Source: Latilactobacillus fuchuensis DSM 14340 = JCM 11249
GTDB lineage: Bacteria; Bacillota; Bacilli; Lactobacillales; Lactobacillaceae
Direction: 5' to 3'
DNA length: 64,000 nucleotides
NCBI RefSeq assembly: GCF_000615805.1
Contig: NZ_BAMJ01000001.1
Location: 1 to 64,000 of the forward strand
Part shown: piece after piece, positions 36,154 through 47,123 of the stretch
Numbering within the stretch: the first letter of the stretch is position 1
Layout of the letters: each line of letters opens with the position of its first letter
Program-made: the position numbers and the translations under genes
Notes under the pieces: model-generated
Told to the model about the DNA's origin: nothing
Databases searched by the model: none
The model's input: only the letters and a program-made list of their open reading frames with translations

Positions 36154-39100
36154 TTATGATTCTAAAAAGCCTTTTAAAATGGCGTTTCCCGTTCCTAACA
36201 GGCTTGTAAGCGCCGTCGTTAATGTCGACTGACCATTCACCCAATAATGTTCTTTCAACAAAATTGATTGTTTCGTCGCAGCATTATACAAGATAACAGG
36301 CACCTGACCGGGCTGCTGTTCCAACAACCGATATAGCTGGCGTTCCTGGTCAATCGTCAACGCGGTTTGGACCCGCAAATACAGCGTGGCTTTTGGCAAG
36401 CCCTTTTGAACGTCATCCGCTAATTGAATCTGATTCGCAACGATTTGCAACTCGCGCCGTTCTTCAATCTTCCCGGTCACCAGCAACACTTGTTCCGTTG
36501 CTAACCAACTTGCGACTTGTTGATAGAGATTCGCAAAGATCGTGATACTGATTTCCCCCGTCGCATCTTGCCCAGTGACAAACGCCATCTGATCGCCTTT
36601 TTTAGTCCGAATCACTTTAATGCGCCGAATGAAGAGGACCAAGCGCACATTTTGTCCGGCGTGGAGTTCGCTGATTGCCGGAATATGGTAATACCGCCGC
36701 GTCCGTTCGTATTTTTCGACTGGGTGACCCGATAGATAGGTGCCTAAATACTCTGCTTCTTTATCGAGTCGTTCAGTCAACGTTAAATTCGGTACATCTT
36801 TAGGTTTGGGCGCGAGAACTTCGAATAAATCCAAGCTATCGCCCGCCAATTGGATACTGTCTAATAAGTCTGGCAAATTCGTCAACAATTGATTCCGATT
36901 CGCGTTAAACCCGTCAAACGCGCCACTGTAAATCAGTGCCGTCAAATTATCCGACTTTAAAAATTTACGATCGATTCGTTGTAAAAATTGTAACAACGAT
37001 TGATACGGACCGTTGGTTTGGCGTTCCGTCAGCATCGATACAACAAAATCGCGACGTAGCCCTTTGATACTATACAAACCGAATATAATGCCATCATCAT
37101 CCAACTTAAAATACCGTTGACTCCGGTTGATATCCGGTGGCCGAACCGTAATCTGCCGTTTCTTCGCTTCGGTGAGATAGGTTTTAGTCTTAGTCGATTG
37201 GTTCAACACCGCATTCAACAAGGCCGCAAAAAAGGCTGCTGGATAATGGACTTTTAAATAGGCTAACCAATACGCAATCTTACTGTAAGCGACCGCGTGT
37301 GACCGGTTAAAGCCGTAATTAGCAAACCGTTCGATATAGTCGTAGACCTTCGTCGCAACGGCTTCGCTATGCCCCCGTTCAAGCGCGCCTTGAATGAATT
37401 TAGTCCGGTTAGCGTCAATCACCGCTTTTTTCTTTTTACTCATCGCCCGCCGGAGTAAATCGGCTTCCCCTAACGTAAATCCGCCCATCTCAGAAGCCGC
37501 TTGCATGACTTGTTCTTGATAGACAATAATGCCATAGGTTGGCGCTAGAATCGTCGCTAGTGAATCATCAGGATAGGTCACTGGTTCTTGACCATTTTTA
37601 CGCGCAATAAACGTGTCGATGTTCTCCATTGGCCCTGGTCGGTACAACGCATCGGTCGCAACGATATCTTCAAACGAAGTCGGTTTCAACCGGCGTAACA
37701 CATTTTTAATCCCGGCCGATTCAAATTGAAAAATCCCGTTAGTATCCCCCTGTTGAAAGAGCGCCAAGGTTGCTTGATCGTCCAACGGTATCTGATGTGG
37801 ATCAAATGATTGGCCGGTTTGTTGACCGACTAATTTAACGATATTGGCTAAAATACCCAAGTTACGTAAGCCTAAGAAATCGATTTTCAACAGACCCAAT
37901 TCTTCAACGTTGCCCATCGGAAATTGGGTAAGTTCAATCGCGTCCCCACCACTTTGAAGCGCTACAGTATCGGTCAACGGTGCCTGACTTAACACAATCC
38001 CAGCCGCATGCGTTGAATAATGCCGGGGTAGGCCTTCAATTCGCTGAGCGGTTTCAAATAACAACCGATTTTGCTGACTATCGGCGACCAAATTTTGTAA
38101 GACTTGCGACTGTTGATAGGCTTCTTGTAGACTGATTTTTAAGACATTCGGAATTGCCTTAGACCAACTACTCATTTCAAATTGACTGAGCCCAAAAACT
38201 CGGCCGACGTCGCGCAAGGCCATCTTCGCCGCCAAGGTCCCAAAAGTAATAATCTGGGCCATATGATTATAGCCGTATTTCTGATAAACGTAATCCAAGA
38301 CTTCATCACGGCGATTATCCGGAATATCTAAATCAATATCCGGCATATTCGCGCGGTTCGGGTTTAAGAATCGTTCAAACAGCAGTTGGTACTGAATGGG
38401 ATCGACATCGGTAATCGCTAATGCGTAAGCCACTAATGAACCCGCAGCCGATCCCCGACCTGGTCCGGTCATAATCTGTTGTTGATGTGCGTGTGCCATA
38501 ACATCGGCAACAATCAAGAAATAATCGGCAAAACCCATCTCGAAAATGACCTTGAGTTCGTATTGTAACCGCGATTGATATTCAGCCGGCACTGACGCCC
38601 CTGCAAATCGCGCCTCTAAACCACTTTGACTTTGCGTTTCTAAATAATCATTCGCGGATTCTTGCTGCGGCGTTTCAAATCGAGGAAGTTGAGCCCGTTT
38701 GAAGGTTAATTCGACCTGACAAGCCGCCGCGATGGTTTGCGTATTTTGGACTGCTTCAGCTAATGCCAACGCTTCAAATTCAGCGGTAATCTGCGTTGCA
38801 CTCTGCAGATAATAGCCCCCTGGTTGCTCCTGATCAGTCGTTTGTAAATTAATTTGGGTCCCCGCTTTAATGTGTTGCAATACTTGAACTGAAAAAGCGT
38901 CTGTTGGTTGCAAGTAACGAACATCACCTAGCGCCACTAACGGCACTTGACTGGCTTGGCTCAACGCGATTAAACCCGTCCGTTGTGGACTAGCGGCCTG
39001 TTTATCACTGATTCCTAAATAAAGACTGTCGGCATCAACCGCCGCCTTTAATTGGGCTAAATAGGCTTGTGCTTGTTGGTCAGCGTCTTGCAATAACAAA

Positions 39101-39498
39101 CGGACAACTTCACTTTTTTGGGCTGGGGTGATGACAATTAAATGGCTCAATAATTTTTGAATGGCTTCAAAACTAACCATTTCAGTTTGACACATAATTT
39201 GCGATGAAATTTGTAAAAGATGTTGATAACCCACTTGATCTTTCGCTAACAAAATAAGCGGAAAACGTTCCTCGAGTTGTTGCAGTCCACCAACTTCAAT
39301 CGTTAAACCGAGTATTGGTTGGATGTCGGCCGCTTGAGCTGCCTTATAAAAATCAACTAGGCCGTAAACCACGTTCGTATCGGTCAACGCTAAACTTTGA
39401 TAGCCTTGCTCTTTGGCCGTTTGAACCAAATCAGCTACTTTAGTCGTACTTTCTAAAAGCGTATACGTACTTTTAACTTGCAACTGAACAAACGTCAT
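36154..39498 (-). CDS. dnaE: DNA polymerase III alpha subunit DnaE
   Basis: A 1114-residue replicative polymerase of the short Gram-positive DnaE type, which extends RNA primers before handing over to PolC. It has an N-terminal PHP domain (SYTLLESTTKVADLV), the catalytic palm with PDIDLDIPDNRRDEVLDYVYQKYG, the thumb and fingers (GRGSAAGSLVAYAL; NYGFNRSHAVAYSKIAYWLAYLK), and a C-terminal OB-fold (VRLVLFIRRIKVIRTKKGDQMAFVTG). The ATG at 39498 is the family start. It lies upstream of pfkA, as in several Bacilli. Confidence 0.96.
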   Translation of the reverse strand: MTFVQLQVKSTYTLLESTTKVADLVQTAKEQGYQSLALTDTNVVYGLVDFYKAAQAADIQPILGLTIEVGGLQQLEERFPLILLAKDQVGYQHLLQISSQIMCQTEMVSFEAIQKLLSHLIVITPAQKSEVVRLLLQDADQQAQAYLAQLKAAVDADSLYLGISDKQAASPQRTGLIALSQASQVPLVALGDVRYLQPTDAFSVQVLQHIKAGTQINLQTTDQEQPGGYYLQSATQITAEFEALALAEAVQNTQTIAAACQVELTFKRAQLPRFETPQQESANDYLETQSQSGLEARFAGASVPAEYQSRLQYELKVIFEMGFADYFLIVADVMAHAHQQQIMTGPGRGSAAGSLVAYALAITDVDPIQYQLLFERFLNPNRANMPDIDLDIPDNRRDEVLDYVYQKYGYNHMAQIITFGTLAAKMALRDVGRVFGLSQFEMSSWSKAIPNVLKISLQEAYQQSQVLQNLVADSQQNRLLFETAQRIEGLPRHYSTHAAGIVLSQAPLTDTVALQSGGDAIELTQFPMGNVEELGLLKIDFLGLRNLGILANIVKLVGQQTGQSFDPHQIPLDDQATLALFQQGDTNGIFQFESAGIKNVLRRLKPTSFEDIVATDALYRPGPMENIDTFIARKNGQEPVTYPDDSLATILAPTYGIIVYQEQVMQAASEMGGFTLGEADLLRRAMSKKKKAVIDANRTKFIQGALERGHSEAVATKVYDYIERFANYGFNRSHAVAYSKIAYWLAYLKVHYPAAFFAALLNAVLNQSTKTKTYLTEAKKRQITVRPPDINRSQRYFKLDDDGIIFGLYSIKGLRRDFVVSMLTERQTNGPYQSLLQFLQRIDRKFLKSDNLTALIYSGAFDGFNANRNQLLTNLPDLLDSIQLAGDSLDLFEVLAPKPKDVPNLTLTERLDKEAEYLGTYLSGHPVEKYERTRRYYHIPAISELHAGQNVRLVLFIRRIKVIRTKKGDQMAFVTGQDATGEISITIFANLYQQVASWLATEQVLLVTGKIEERRELQIVANQIQLADDVQKGLPKATLYLRVQTALTIDQERQLYRLLEQQPGQVPVILYNAATKQSILLKEHYWVNGQSTLTTALTSLLGTGNAILKGFLES

Positions 39499-39564
39499 CA
39501 AACGCGCCTTCTTTCTCCGGAGTCTTTTTTGAATAATTCTAGTATACCAAATTATTTCGAATGA

Positions 39565-39590
39565 ATCTCTTTCCAAAACGTGTTACAATA
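39565..39590 (+). promoter_or_regulatory. Extended -10 promoter of the DUF2929 gene
   Basis: TGTTACAAT (39581-39589) is an extended -10, 35 bases upstream of the ATG; the -35 is poor. GAAGG near 39612 is the ribosome binding site. Confidence 0.5.
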
Positions 39591-39623
39591 TCATAGAATT
39601 GGATCAAAGAAAGAAGGCCAACC

Positions 39624-39797
39624 ATGAAATACGTTATGAACCTCATCTGGACACTCATTTTTGGATTCGTCCTTGGTTTTATCGGTTCTAAATTAGACAA
39701 AACAGACTTTAGTGTACAAACAACGCTGATTGTTTCCGTCTTGTTCGGATTAATCTTGAACCTATTACCACTTGTTTTACCTAAAAAAATCGCTTAA
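39624..39797 (+). CDS. DUF2929 family small membrane protein (YjzD-like)
   Basis: A 57-residue protein with two membrane segments: it begins MKYVMNLIWTLIFGFVLGFIG, continues with a short loop around KLDKTDFSVQ, and ends in a second helix before LPKKIA. This matches the YjzD/DUF2929 family. Start and stop are clear, with GAAGG upstream and a terminator 25 bases downstream. Divergent from dnaE. Function unknown. Confidence 0.82.
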   Translation: MKYVMNLIWTLIFGFVLGFIGSKLDKTDFSVQTTLIVSVLFGLILNLLPLVLPKKIA

Positions 39798-39822
39798 TCA
39801 TTGATTAAGTTATATCAATAAA

Positions 39823-39866
39823 GCGCCCAATCAACCGAAATACTGGCTGATTGGGCGCTTTATTTT
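39823..39866. terminator. Bidirectional terminator
   Basis: AAAGCGCCCAATCA / TGATTGGGCGCTTT hairpin with T-rich tracts both sides, between convergent genes. Confidence 0.88.
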
Positions 39867-39869
39867 TAT

Positions 39870-40742
39870 TTATTTCGTAATGTAGATGTATAAATCACTG
39901 GCTGAAAAACCAGTATTAAAATTAACCCCGTTTGAATGAATCGTCTTCATTGTCGTTTGATTATCTTTTTGACTCTTCTTGGTGAATTGTTCAAATTCAT
40001 GCATCACTTTAGTCGCGTCAGCCCCGGTTGCTTTAGCCAACAACGTAAAGCTAATCCCAAATTCTTTAAGGGCCGCTTTATTTTCCAACGCCTTAACCGG
40101 TGCAATCAAGGTCAACCCTAGAATCTGATCATCTTGAACGTTGGCCCGAATCGTTGTATTTTTAGTCTTAAGCAACTGTTGCACGCCATCGTCCACCTTA
40201 GTTGGCAACAATTGTTTAGCTTGCGTTTGCTGCGCTTTAATCATGGCAGCTTGAACGGCCTGTTGCGTCGTTTGCAACTCGGTCAACTGATCGGCCGTAG
40301 CTTGACCGTCTTTAAGCGCTTGTGTTTGTTTTTGGAGCGATTGCGCTTTAGCTTGGTCGTCCTTAGAAAGTGCCATGCCAACTAACGCTTGATTATAAGT
40401 GCCAACAACTGTTCGGTAATCGCCTAACGTTTTACCCGCCGCGACCGTTACTTTTTTGGTCGTTGTTTTTTGAGCCGTCTTCGCCTTGATCGTCACCGTT
40501 TGTTTTTGAGTGGTTGCAGGCACTTGAATGACATAGGTGCCACTTTTAACCGTTACTTTTTTAGCTTTGGCTTGATCAATTTGGTACGTTAACGTTGCCT
40601 TTTTAGCCGCGGTCCCTTTGACCACAGCGACCATTCCATTTTGTTGATAATTGGTTTTACTAGTCGTTAATTGGGCTTGACCACAACCCGCTAGTACACC
40701 CAGTAACCCTAAACTAGCGATTGCTAGCATTGTCTTTTTCAT
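39870..40742 (-). CDS. Uncharacterised lipoprotein
   Basis: A 290-residue protein with a lipoprotein signal peptide ending in VLAGC (Cys20). The mature region has a Lys/Thr/Val-rich beta-type domain (about residues 30-105, reminiscent of an Ig-like fold), a Gln-rich helical segment (about 125-190), and a C-terminal domain ending DLYIYITK. I recognise no enzyme motif. Single gene; function unknown. Confidence 0.82.
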   Translation of the reverse strand: MKKTMLAIASLGLLGVLAGCGQAQLTTSKTNYQQNGMVAVVKGTAAKKATLTYQIDQAKAKKVTVKSGTYVIQVPATTQKQTVTIKAKTAQKTTTKKVTVAAGKTLGDYRTVVGTYNQALVGMALSKDDQAKAQSLQKQTQALKDGQATADQLTELQTTQQAVQAAMIKAQQTQAKQLLPTKVDDGVQQLLKTKNTTIRANVQDDQILGLTLIAPVKALENKAALKEFGISFTLLAKATGADATKVMHEFEQFTKKSQKDNQTTMKTIHSNGVNFNTGFSASDLYIYITK

Positions 40743-40842
40743 TTCTCGTCACCTTTTCATCTTATAGATTAGCTTGTTCAGCGTACCCTTTTTAACTGAT
40801 TTTTTCAAGGATTAATGACGAGTTGTCATGTTTTTAGTATTA

Positions 40843-40870
40843 AAAAAGGTTGCCCACTGGACAACCTTTT
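40843..40870 (-). terminator. Terminator of the YjeM-type permease gene
   Basis: AAAAGGTTG / CAACCTTTT hairpin with T-rich minus-strand flank, five bases after the stop codon. Confidence 0.82.
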
Positions 40871-40874
40871 AGAA

Positions 40875-42409
40875 TTAAGCTTTCAATTTCATTTTCTTCT
40901 CGTAACGACTGAACATGAACCATGCAACAACCGTAAAGAAGACCGGTCCAGCGATTGACCACAATGTTTGTTTAATATTGCCATCAATTGCGGGTTGAAT
41001 AATCGTAAAGACGTTCGCAAACCCAACCGTAAACATGACCATAATGACACAGAATTTATAGAAGGTCTTACCTTTATAAATTGTAAATGGTTTTTCGATT
41101 GAATCGTCCTTCTTGAAACCGAAGAAAGCAAAAGCGACAAACATGTATGGTAACGTCATTGAAACGTTAGTCATCGCTGTTAAAATTTCAAAGAATATAG
41201 CAGCGTTTTTACCACCAAAGGCAACGAAAGCAATAATGACAATCACGATTGCTGCTTGAGCTTTCATCGCGTTAACTGGCATATTGTGTTCGTTCTTCTT
41301 AGTGAATGACTTAGGCCATAATTCAGCAGGTGTCCCTTCAATCAATGTCTTCAATGGTGAGAAGATCAACGTGAAGAACGCACCAGAAAGCGCTAAGAAC
41401 ATTGACAAGCCCATGTAACGGCTTAACCAAATCCCAACTTGAATTGCAGCGTGTTGGCTTAGGTTTAAGGCTAATCCTAATTGGTAACCCATGTTATTCA
41501 TAGCGATGTAAGCCACGTTACCTAATGTGACTTGCGCTGTTGAACCGGTTGCTTTCGCAAAACCGCTATTAGCAGCAAAAGTGAAGTCCCAGTTAGTAAA
41601 AGTCCCCATCATAAAGATCCCGATGGCGTAACCGATGGCAATGACAATTGCTGAAATTGCCAAACCTTTAGGGAAGTTGACTTTCGCATTTTCAGTTTCA
41701 TCAACTAACCCACCAACAACTTCTAAACCACCATAAGCGAAGATTGCGAAGACGACGAAACTAAAGACTTGAATCATCGACGTATAACTTTCGTTTGGTG
41801 ATTGGAAAAAGGCGTGAGCCGTGATTGGTTGTGCCATAACGCCTTTATTAAGTACTAGGATTAACATCCCGCCTAAGAATAAAATGACGTTAATTAACGT
41901 AATCGCAGTCCCACCGATACTTGTTACTTTTTTGATTTTGTCCAACCCTTTAGAAGTGACAAAGGTAATTACGATAATCCAAATAATTGCTAAAATACCT
42001 AACGTTTGAACCCCGTTAGTCAAACCAAAGATTGACCAGCTCTGCGTCTTATCAACCCCGAAAATCGCATTTGATAATGGAATCCAAATCCCGTTACCAA
42101 CGTTGACCATCCAGATAATGTAAGAAGCAAACCACATGAAGGTGCCGATGAAGGCAAACTTCGCATTAACTGATTTCTCCATCCATGAGTAAATCCCACC
42201 TTTGGCTTCCCCAAAAGCGGCTCCCATTTCCCCTAACATAAATGCATAAGGATGAAGAAGGTTACTGCTGCTAAAACATACCAGAAAATTGATGCATATC
42301 CCATTAAGTAAAATGCACGCGGGATATTCGTAAAGCCAAAGACTGACGTGAAAATCATTAGAATAAGTGCGCCTAACGTCAACTTACTCGTCTTTTTCTT
42401 TTCTGCCAT
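40875..42409 (-). CDS. yjeM: APC-family amino acid transporter, YjeM type, one frameshift
   Basis: An amino acid permease of the glutamate/GABA antiporter branch. It starts MAEKKKTSKLTLGALILMIFTSVFGFTNIPRAFYLMGYAS, closely matching YjeM, and has about twelve helices. The ATG at 42409 follows AGAGG. The frame breaks at 42250-42251 in VTFFI: one more base in the GG/CC run restores PYAFMLGEMGAAFGEAKGGIYSW and a protein of about 511 residues, the family length. No decarboxylase gene is nearby, so substrate and partner reaction are unknown. Confidence 0.88.
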
Positions 42410-42630
42410 CCAAAACACCTCTTCCATTTCTAATCCACCTTAATTAAAACATTAACCAAGGTGATCGTACTCGATGCATTAATACTAATTACTCCCCTTC
42501 ATTTTAATGGGTATTGGGCTAGGGGTAAACGGATACAGTGCTTTTCTAATCTAATTATTTTGTTTTATAATCATTTTCTAATCTTAATAAACATTTTTAG
42601 TCGTTTTCTAATGATTTGCTTAGAGTCCAC

Positions 42631-42668
42631 AAAAAAAGAACGATCATCCACGAGGGATAATCGTTCTT
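42631..42668 (-). terminator. Terminator of rpmF
   Basis: AGAACGAT-TATCC / GGATGATCGTTCT hairpin followed by T7 on the minus strand, ten bases after the stop codon. Confidence 0.85.
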
Positions 42669-42678
42669 CTAAAGGAAA

Positions 42679-42861
42679 TTAGTCGTTAGCTTTTGGTGTA
42701 ACAACTTGTTCGCCTTTGTAAAAGCCTTTTGGTGAAACACGGTGACTTACACGGTATTCGCCATTTGTTGCATCGAATTGTACGTTAGGTGTGTTCAATT
42801 TGATATGTCCACGACGCATACGTTTCTTCGTCTTTGATGTTCTTCTTGCTGGAACTGCCAT
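42679..42861 (-). CDS. rpmF: Ribosomal protein L32, cysteine-free form
   Basis: A 60-residue 50S protein: [19 protein letters not shown] is unmistakable L32. It has no cysteine at all, so it is the zinc-independent (C-minus) form. AGGAGT precedes the ATG. It stands alone, not next to a yceD homologue. A cysteine-free form is common in lactobacilli and avoids dependence on zinc. Confidence 0.95.
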   Translation of the reverse strand: MAVPARRTSKTKKRMRRGHIKLNTPNVQFDATNGEYRVSHRVSPKGFYKGEQVVTPKAND

Positions 42862-43135
42862 TATTTTCAGACTCCTTTGTATCTTAGATTCATTAATGAT
42901 ATACCGAACTCAGGGAATTTAGCAAGCTTTTTCCTAACTAACCAAATTGACGTTGAAATTAATCAGCCGTCCCACTACTTTTGTCCGCGACTTCTATAAT
43001 ACTATGTTTAACTCATAAGAGCAAGTGATTTCATGAAAATCAAATCATTTACCTCAGAGTCAATCATCCGATAATCGCATCAGCATAGCCATTCTTTTCA
43101 GTATACCATAGAACTAAAGGAGAATGACCGTTAAT
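42862..43135. other. Intergenic region between rpmF and clpB
   Basis: 274 bases without an ORF. It should hold the rpmF promoter and the end of the clpB transcript; a loose hairpin (CATTCTTTTCAG with CTAAAGGAGAATG, 43091-43127) is the only structure seen. No repeat of the two families described here. Confidence 0.5.
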
Positions 43136-45718
43136 TTACACTTTAAAAACTAATTGATTGTCCTTTAAATCAATTTCAACCGTTGTATCGGGCAAAATAT
43201 CGCCACCAATTAGTTTCTTGGCTAACGGCGTTTCAACATAATTCGTGATGTAACGGCGTAATGGCCGGGCCCCAAAAGCGGGATCATACCCTTCTTGGGC
43301 AACCCAACTTTTAGCGGCGTCCGACATCGTCAACGTAATATCTTGATCCGCCAATCGTTCTGATAATTCAGCGACCATTTTGACCACAATTTGTTGAATA
43401 TCAAGTAAGCTCAACGGTGTAAACATAATTGTATCATCAATCCGGTTTAAAAATTCTGGTTTGAATTTCGTTTGAATCAACGCGTGCACTTGATTTTGCG
43501 TTACTTCTGAAATTTGACCTTGTTCATCGACACCGTCTAATAATAATTCTGAACCAAGGTTAGACGTCATGATGATAATCGTATTCTTAAAATCAACCGT
43601 GCGACCTTGTGAATCCGTTAAACGGCCGTCATCTAAAACTTGCAACAAGATATTAAAGACATCCGGATGGGCCTTTTCAATCTCATCTAACAAGACAATC
43701 GTATATGGATTACGGCGCACCGCTTCAGTCAGTTGGCCGCCTTCTTCATAACCTACATAACCTGGTGCCGCCCCGACTAAGCGTGAAACGGAATATTTTT
43801 CCATATATTCACTCATATCAATTCGAACCATGTGTTTTTCAGAATCAAATAGGTCCTCGGCGAGTGCCTTCGCCAATTCCGTTTTACCAACCCCAGTTGG
43901 GCCTAGGAACAAGAATGAGCCCAATGGCCGGCTAGGGTTCTGCAAGCCAGCACGCGCCCGTAAAACGGCATCTGTGACCGCATTGACTGCTTGGTCTTGC
44001 CCAACCACGCGTTCATGCAAATGATCCGCTAGTTTTAAAAGTTTTTGCCGATCGCCGGCCACTAATTTAGCGACTGGAATACCCGTTTGTGAACTGAGCA
44101 CTGCGGCAATTTCATTTTCAGTGACTGATTCTTGAACCATCCAGTCCTCTGGTTTTTCATCCTGTTCAAGCTTGGCTAACGCTTGTTCGAGTTGCGGAAT
44201 GGTCCCGTGTTGTAATTTCGCGGCCTTTTCAAGATCGTAATTACTTTGCGCGTCCTCTAATTCATGTTTAGCCGCATCAATTTCTGCTTTTTTATCGTTG
44301 ATTAAATTCAAATCAGCCTTTTCGGTTTCCCAACGCATCTTCAAACTATTCGTGGTTTCACGTAAATCGGCTAATTGTTTTTGGGTTTCAGCCAACCGTT
44401 TTTGGGAAGCGGCATCCGTTTCCTTCTTCAAGGCCGCCTCTTCAATTTCTAATTGCATCAATTGGCGCGTTGCTTGGTCTAATTCAGTTGGTTGTGAATT
44501 CATTTCGACATTGATATTCGCACTGGCTTCATCGACCAAATCAATCGCCTTATCTGGTAAGAAACGATCGGTAATGTAACGGTTCGACAACGTTGCAGCG
44601 GCGACTAAGGCGTTGTCATGAATTCGGACGCCGTGGAAAATTTCGAAGCGTTCTTTTAACCCCCGCAAAATACTAATCGTATCCTCAACGGTTGGTTCTT
44701 GAATTAAGACTTTTTGGAAGCGCCGTTCAAGCGCTTTGTCTTTTTCAATATTTTGACGATATTCATCGAGCGTTGTCGCCCCAATCATGTGGAGTTCCCC
44801 CCGGGCTAGCATCGGCTTCAATAGATTACCAGCGTCCATGCTGCCTTCAGTTTTACCCGCACCAACAATCGTATGAATTTCATCAATAAAGAGCAAGACT
44901 TGGCCTTCACTCTTCTTAACTTCAGCTAAAACAGCTTTTAGCCGTTCTTCAAATTCACCACGATATTTAGCGCCGGCAATCAGACTCCCCATATCTAACG
45001 AAATAATCGTCTTGTTCTTAAGGTTTTCGGGCACGTCTTTTCGGACAATTCGTTGCGCTAAGCCTTCGACGATTGCCGTTTTACCAACCCCTGGTTCACC
45101 GATTAGAACCGGGTTATTTTTCGTTTTACGCGATAAAATCCGAATCACATCGCGAATTTCTTCATCCCGACCGATGACTGGATCCATTTTACCAGAACGA
45201 ACCGCTTTGACTAAGTCCGTCCCGTATTTCGCTAATGCTTGATAATTATCTTCTTGGTTTTTAGATGTCACTCGTTGCCCTCCTCTTAATTTAGTCACGA
45301 CTGCTTTCAACGTTTTGAGTGTTACTTGTTGTTGGTTTAAATATTGGACCATTGGTTGATATTTAAGCGCCATTAAGCCCAAAATGAGCGTTTCGGTTGA
45401 TAGATATTCATCTTGAAATTCTTTTTTGTATTTCTCGGCTTCCGTTAAAACTTGGTATAGATTTTTCGAAACATTCTGCCCATATTGACTTTGACCTTCA
45501 ACCGTTGGAATCGCATCGATTTCGCGATCAATTTCGGCTTCTAAACCAGCTAAATCAACGCCGGCTTCTTGATAAATCTGTTGGCCTAATTGTTGCGGTT
45601 GAATCAAAAATTTAAAAAGATGGGGAATATCGATTTCTGTTTGGTGCCGTGTCATTGCAATTTTTTGTGCTTCGGCAATGGCATCTTGAACTGCCTGAGT
45701 CATTTGTTCTGGATTCAT
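43136..45718 (-). CDS. clpB: ATP-dependent disaggregase ClpB
   Basis: An 860-residue AAA+ chaperone that, with DnaK, rescues aggregated proteins. Clp N-domain (residues about 1-145), first AAA module with [13 protein letters not shown], the coiled-coil M domain (about 400-520) and second AAA module with [23 protein letters not shown] pore loop is present. The ATG at 45718 is preferred to 45727 because AAGGA stands eight bases before it. A CtsR box lies upstream, so heat-shock control by CtsR is expected. Confidence 0.96.
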   Translation of the reverse strand: MNPEQMTQAVQDAIAEAQKIAMTRHQTEIDIPHLFKFLIQPQQLGQQIYQEAGVDLAGLEAEIDREIDAIPTVEGQSQYGQNVSKNLYQVLTEAEKYKKEFQDEYLSTETLILGLMALKYQPMVQYLNQQQVTLKTLKAVVTKLRGGQRVTSKNQEDNYQALAKYGTDLVKAVRSGKMDPVIGRDEEIRDVIRILSRKTKNNPVLIGEPGVGKTAIVEGLAQRIVRKDVPENLKNKTIISLDMGSLIAGAKYRGEFEERLKAVLAEVKKSEGQVLLFIDEIHTIVGAGKTEGSMDAGNLLKPMLARGELHMIGATTLDEYRQNIEKDKALERRFQKVLIQEPTVEDTISILRGLKERFEIFHGVRIHDNALVAAATLSNRYITDRFLPDKAIDLVDEASANINVEMNSQPTELDQATRQLMQLEIEEAALKKETDAASQKRLAETQKQLADLRETTNSLKMRWETEKADLNLINDKKAEIDAAKHELEDAQSNYDLEKAAKLQHGTIPQLEQALAKLEQDEKPEDWMVQESVTENEIAAVLSSQTGIPVAKLVAGDRQKLLKLADHLHERVVGQDQAVNAVTDAVLRARAGLQNPSRPLGSFLFLGPTGVGKTELAKALAEDLFDSEKHMVRIDMSEYMEKYSVSRLVGAAPGYVGYEEGGQLTEAVRRNPYTIVLLDEIEKAHPDVFNILLQVLDDGRLTDSQGRTVDFKNTIIIMTSNLGSELLLDGVDEQGQISEVTQNQVHALIQTKFKPEFLNRIDDTIMFTPLSLLDIQQIVVKMVAELSERLADQDITLTMSDAAKSWVAQEGYDPAFGARPLRRYITNYVETPLAKKLIGGDILPDTTVEIDLKDNQLVFKV

Positions 45719-45785
45719 AAACGTCATTCCTTTTTAAGTTTATTTTTGAATTAACGTTAGTTGTTTGACTAACTATTATTATAAT

Positions 45786-45802
45786 AGTCAAAATAGGTCA
45801 AA
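45786..45802. promoter_or_regulatory. CtsR operator upstream of clpB
   Basis: AGTCAAA-ATA-GGTCAAA fits the CtsR direct-repeat heptad (RGTCAAA NNN RGTCAAA). On the coding strand it overlaps the TTGACC -35 element of the clpB promoter, about 70 bases before the start codon, a position suited to repression. Confidence 0.88.
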
Positions 45803-45844
45803 CATTCAAGTGATTTGCTTCTAAATCAGACTTTAGTCCAATTA

Positions 45845-45893
45845 AAAAAGCGAGCACACACCCGATTATCGGATGGCACTCGCTACTTGTTTA
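45845..45893 (-). terminator. Terminator of the rnz-SDR-LapA run
   Basis: AGCGAGTGCCATCCGAT / ATCGGGTGTGTGCTCGCT imperfect hairpin followed by T6 on the minus strand. Confidence 0.8.
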
Positions 45894-45896
45894 AAA

Positions 45897-46301
45897 CTAA
45901 GCGTTATGATGATCGCTCGTTTGCGAAATTTGATTAATCTTGGCGTGTAATTCATGCACTTCAGCTTCTTTATCGGCTAACGCTTGATCAAACTGCTTTT
46001 GCGCCTTTGCAGTCGCTGCATCAACCGCTTTTTGAACCGTTTCGGCTTGTTCTGCTTGGGCTTTCGCTAATTCTTGGGTCAATTGTTTATGCATTTTCTT
46101 TTGACTCAACGTACTCCCCGTGGCAGCCAAGAACGTAATGATCGCCCCAATTAACAACGAGACGATGATGACAATAATCAACGGCCATTGGACGTGGGCA
46201 AACCCAAAGTTGACCGCGACTGGCGCCACATTTAATACGGCAAAAATCACAACAATCAACGCTAATCCTAAAACAGTAATTAAACGACCTTGTTTTTTCA
46301 T
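45897..46301 (-). CDS. LapA-domain membrane protein
   Basis: A 134-residue protein with two membrane helices (about residues 8-28 and 37-60) separated by FGFAHVQWPLIIVIIV, typical of the LapA (DUF1049) family, and a long charged coiled-coil C-terminus (about 65-130) rich in Ala, Gln, Glu and Lys. E. coli LapA/LapB regulate lipopolysaccharide, which this organism lacks, so that role does not transfer. It lies 11 bases after the SDR gene. Confidence 0.78.
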   Translation of the reverse strand: MKKQGRLITVLGLALIVVIFAVLNVAPVAVNFGFAHVQWPLIIVIIVSLLIGAIITFLAATGSTLSQKKMHKQLTQELAKAQAEQAETVQKAVDAATAKAQKQFDQALADKEAEVHELHAKINQISQTSDHHNA

Positions 46302-46312
46302 TTAAATGCTCC

Positions 46313-47121
46313 TCACTTTTGATTGAATATCGTACTGGCTAGATAATCACCCACACTAGGGGCTAAATCATATAATTGGGCAGCGGCACTCATTAAGAAC
46401 GGCGCGTTAATTTCACGTTTTGGATGACCAATCGCTCTGACAATCCGTTTCGCTAATCGTTCAGGATCAAGCACAATCCAATCAACCGTTTCTAAATACT
46501 GACCGGTTTGATCGGCAATCTTGAAAAAGTCCGTATCAATCGGACCCGGATTGACCGTGGTGACTTGGACGCCTAATGGTTTCAATTCTAAGCGCAACCC
46601 ATTCGAATAACCAATCACGGCAAATTTAGTCGCTGAATAAATCGCTGACTTTTGAGTCGCCATTTTACCCGCCATTGAAGCAATATTAATAATTTGGCCA
46701 ACGCCTTGATCAACCATTAACGATCCGAGTGCCCGCGTTAAATACATCAACCCTAACACGTTGACTCGAAACATTTGTTCAACCGTTGCCATCGGTGTTT
46801 CAAGCGCCGTTTCAAAATGACCAAAACCAGCGGCATTGACTAGCACATCTACGCGACCAATATCATTTTCAATTTGGCCAACGACTTGTTCAATCATTTC
46901 TGGATTGCTGACATCCAATTGGTAAGCATAAGCGGGTTGCCTGATAACGCTTGGCATTGATCGCGCACGATTTGCAACTCGGCTTGACGCCGGGCTAAGA
47001 CCACAATCACCGCTCCTTGGCTCGCTGCTTCATAGGCAATGGCCTTGCCCAAACCTGATGAACCGCCTGTAATCACAATTACATTTTGTTTTAAATCCTG
47101 TAGATCTGCTAATTTAACCAT
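46313..47121 (-). CDS. Short-chain dehydrogenase (YqjQ-like), one frameshift
   Basis: A Rossmann-fold NAD(P) oxidoreductase: GGSSGLGKAIA (cofactor loop), ARRQAEL (favouring NADP), NAAGFG, and the catalytic Ser and YSATKFAV (Tyr/Lys), ending with PGPIDTDF. The frame breaks at 46934-46936 within QALSGNP; adding one base to the GGG/CCC run joins it to AYAYQLDVSNPEM and gives about 269 residues. It sits between rnz and the LapA gene, as YqjQ does near rnz in Bacillus. Substrate unknown. Confidence 0.88.
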
Positions 47122-47123
47122 GT

